Shown: positions 6,792 through 7,879 of the stretch, one piece after another
Position numbering within the stretch: the first letter of the stretch is position 1
Layout of the letters: each line of letters opens with the position of its first letter
Origin: Nitrospiria bacterium
Lineage (GTDB): Bacteria > Nitrospirota > Nitrospiria > Nitrospirales > UBA8639
Reading direction: 5' to 3'
Assembly (NCBI GenBank): GCA_030430725.1
Contig: JAUIKP010000139.1
Location: 1-7,879, forward strand
Length of the DNA stretch: 7,879 bases
Translations under genes and position numbers: made by a program
The notes under the pieces: model-generated
Database searches by the model: none
Seen by the model: only the letters and a program-made list of their open reading frames with translations
What the model was told of the DNA's origin: nothing

Positions 6792-7727
6792 ATGGTTAAT
6801 CCATCTAAACAACCGGAAAGCGCGAGAGAGGAAATGGGAGTGTTATGGCTGGATTTGCCGGAAGCCGAGCAGGAGGCCGTGTTACGAGGTGCACGATATC
6901 CTTCTCACTATCCCGGGATGGCCCGGGAGATGATCCGCGAGGGGTTTACCATTTTAAAAGGGGCGATTGAACCAGGTCTTTGCGATGCCGTGGTCAATGA
7001 TTATCAACAATACCTTGAAAGAAATAAGCGATATGCCGACCAGTTTGTCGATTCCCAGGGGCGCCATAATCGGCTGGTAAATTTCCACATGTCATCCGAG
7101 AATGCCATGAAAATCGGATGTCACGATGAAATTATGAGGGCATTGGATTATCTCTTCGGGTATAAAGCCGGTATTTATACATCATTAACATTTGAATATG
7201 GAACCGAGCAGCCTATCCACCGTGATGCACCTTTTTTTCATACCTTTCCGGTCAACTATTTTGTGGGTGCCTGGTGTGCCCTGGAGGACATCGAGCCTGA
7301 GGCCGGCCCATTGATGTACGTGCCTGGAGGCCATCGATTTCCTTGTGATCAGCATGCCATCTATAGACGTATCCGTGGTGAAAACCCTGGGCAGCCGGAT
7401 GATTGGGTTGTGCGTCATGCGCTTGAAGCCTATTATGGTGAAGTGATTGCCCGATCAGGGTGCATTGGACCAACAAAGCAGGCTGTGTTGCAAAAGGGGG
7501 ACGTTGCCATTTGGCATCCTCAACTTCCTCACGGGGGCGCACCCGCAATCAATCCACAGAAGACGCGGCGAAGTGTGGTGTTCCATTGCGCGCCAGAGAC
7601 CTTGCAGGTCTATCAACATGATGTATTTTTTCAGTATGAGGATCCCGGATTTCCTCCACCACGTTATGCCTTTGGATCCTATCAAGACCGTAATTATGCT
7701 CTTGCAGGGGAAACCGCATTTCAATAG
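6792..7727 (+). CDS. PhyH-family Fe(II)/2-oxoglutarate dioxygenase
   Basis: A 311-residue cytoplasmic oxygenase of the phytanoyl-CoA dioxygenase family, which hydroxylates or otherwise oxidises a C-H bond using Fe(II), O2 and 2-oxoglutarate. Numbered from ATG 6792, the metal triad is visible: HRD (H143, D145) and the distal His in LPHGGAP (H247), with RR (259-260) twelve residues on, placed to bind the 2-oxoglutarate carboxylate. The stretches WCALEDIEPEAGPLMYVPGG (161-180) and KGDVAIWHPQLPHGG (235-249) are typical core strands. The N-terminal 45 residues are charged and have no clear domain. The longer start at 6738 (329 residues) cannot be excluded. It lies 90 bases after the methyltransferase gene, same strand, so very likely in the same operon. 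I infer it oxidises a sugar, or an acyl or methyl group, on the exported glycan; the substrate is unknown. Confidence 0.88.
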   Translation: MVNPSKQPESAREEMGVLWLDLPEAEQEAVLRGARYPSHYPGMAREMIREGFTILKGAIEPGLCDAVVNDYQQYLERNKRYADQFVDSQGRHNRLVNFHMSSENAMKIGCHDEIMRALDYLFGYKAGIYTSLTFEYGTEQPIHRDAPFFHTFPVNYFVGAWCALEDIEPEAGPLMYVPGGHRFPCDQHAIYRRIRGENPGQPDDWVVRHALEAYYGEVIARSGCIGPTKQAVLQKGDVAIWHPQLPHGGAPAINPQKTRRSVVFHCAPETLQVYQHDVFFQYEDPGFPPPRYAFGSYQDRNYALAGETAFQ

Positions 7728-7806
7728 CCGTCGGTCGGAACAACGTGCTGTCGGGGGATATGCCGTACCCCATAGGACTCTCTTTCTTCGTGGCTGTGAA
7801 TGGACT

Positions 7807-7811
7807 GGAGG
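7807..7811 (+). promoter_or_regulatory. Ribosome binding site of the right-edge gene
   Basis: GGAGG sits seven bases before ATG 7819, ideal spacing. It is the main evidence that a further gene starts there. Confidence 0.5.
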
Positions 7812-7818
7812 TAAGGAA

Positions 7819-7879
7819 ATGGGGGCAGAATTCTTTTTTATCCATTCCCTTGTCCGTAACAAGACTTCTCTGAATGCAA
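7819..7879 (+). CDS. Probable gene start running off the window (partial)
   Basis: From ATG 7819 the frame stays open for 20 codons to the window edge, beginning MGAEFFFIHSLVRNKTS. A strong Shine-Dalgarno precedes it and it lies 91 bases after the PhyH gene on the same strand, so it is likely the next gene of the locus. The visible residues do not identify a family. A short spurious frame is possible since only 61 bases are seen. Confidence 0.45.
   Translation, partial: MGAEFFFIHSLVRNKTSLNA

Noticed and set aside
7767..7783. GGGG...CCCC pair after the PhyH gene as terminator
   Set aside because: Only four G-C pairs form, the inner bases do not pair, and no T run follows directly.
7455..7862. 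Minus-strand 135-codon frame over the PhyH gene end
   Set aside because: It lies mostly antisense to a well-supported oxygenase gene, and its translation looks like a shadow with no recognisable motif.

Overview
The window is a one-direction (+ strand) block of cell-surface polysaccharide genes. It holds five complete genes, all on the + strand, plus the first codons of a probable sixth gene at the right edge. I see no tRNA, rRNA, CRISPR array, insertion sequence or other mobile-element signature. A two-component ABC exporter for a lipid-linked glycan (Wzm/Wzt type) implies a diderm (Gram-negative type) bacterium. Base composition looks close to balanced. The gene style would fit an environmental lineage such as Nitrospirota or a proteobacterium, but nothing in the window fixes the taxonomy.

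Layout: 1-243 is a leader region without a convincing gene; it carries a partial match to the ops/JUMPstart antitermination element. 244-1059 is the exporter permease (wzm). 1049-2401 is the exporter ATPase (wzt), which overlaps wzm by 11 bases and carries a C-terminal glycan-recognition domain. After a 173-base gap, 2575-5844 encodes a 1089-residue fusion: an N-terminal SAM-dependent methyltransferase, a short coiled coil, a family-2 glycosyltransferase and a C-terminal WbsX (GH99-like) domain. Two bases later, 5847-6701 encodes a methyltransferase-like protein with a cysteine cluster and no recognisable glycine-rich SAM loop. 6792-7727 encodes a phytanoyl-CoA-dioxygenase-like (PhyH) Fe(II)/2-oxoglutarate oxygenase with its metal triad intact. 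A good ribosome binding site and ATG at 7819 open a frame that runs off the window.

How the genes may work together (inference): the fusion protein, probably with enzymes encoded outside the window, builds and possibly caps a glycan on undecaprenyl phosphate in the cytoplasm. Methyltransferases and the oxygenase modify the sugars or chain end. Wzt recognises the finished end through its C-terminal domain, and Wzm moves the lipid-linked chain across the inner membrane. The families are individually known. The less ordinary parts are the methyltransferase-coil-GT2-WbsX fusion, the degenerate methyltransferase beside it, and the oxygenase in an export operon. No initiating sugar-phosphate transferase, nucleotide-sugar synthesis gene or O-antigen ligase lies in the window, so the locus must extend on at least one side.
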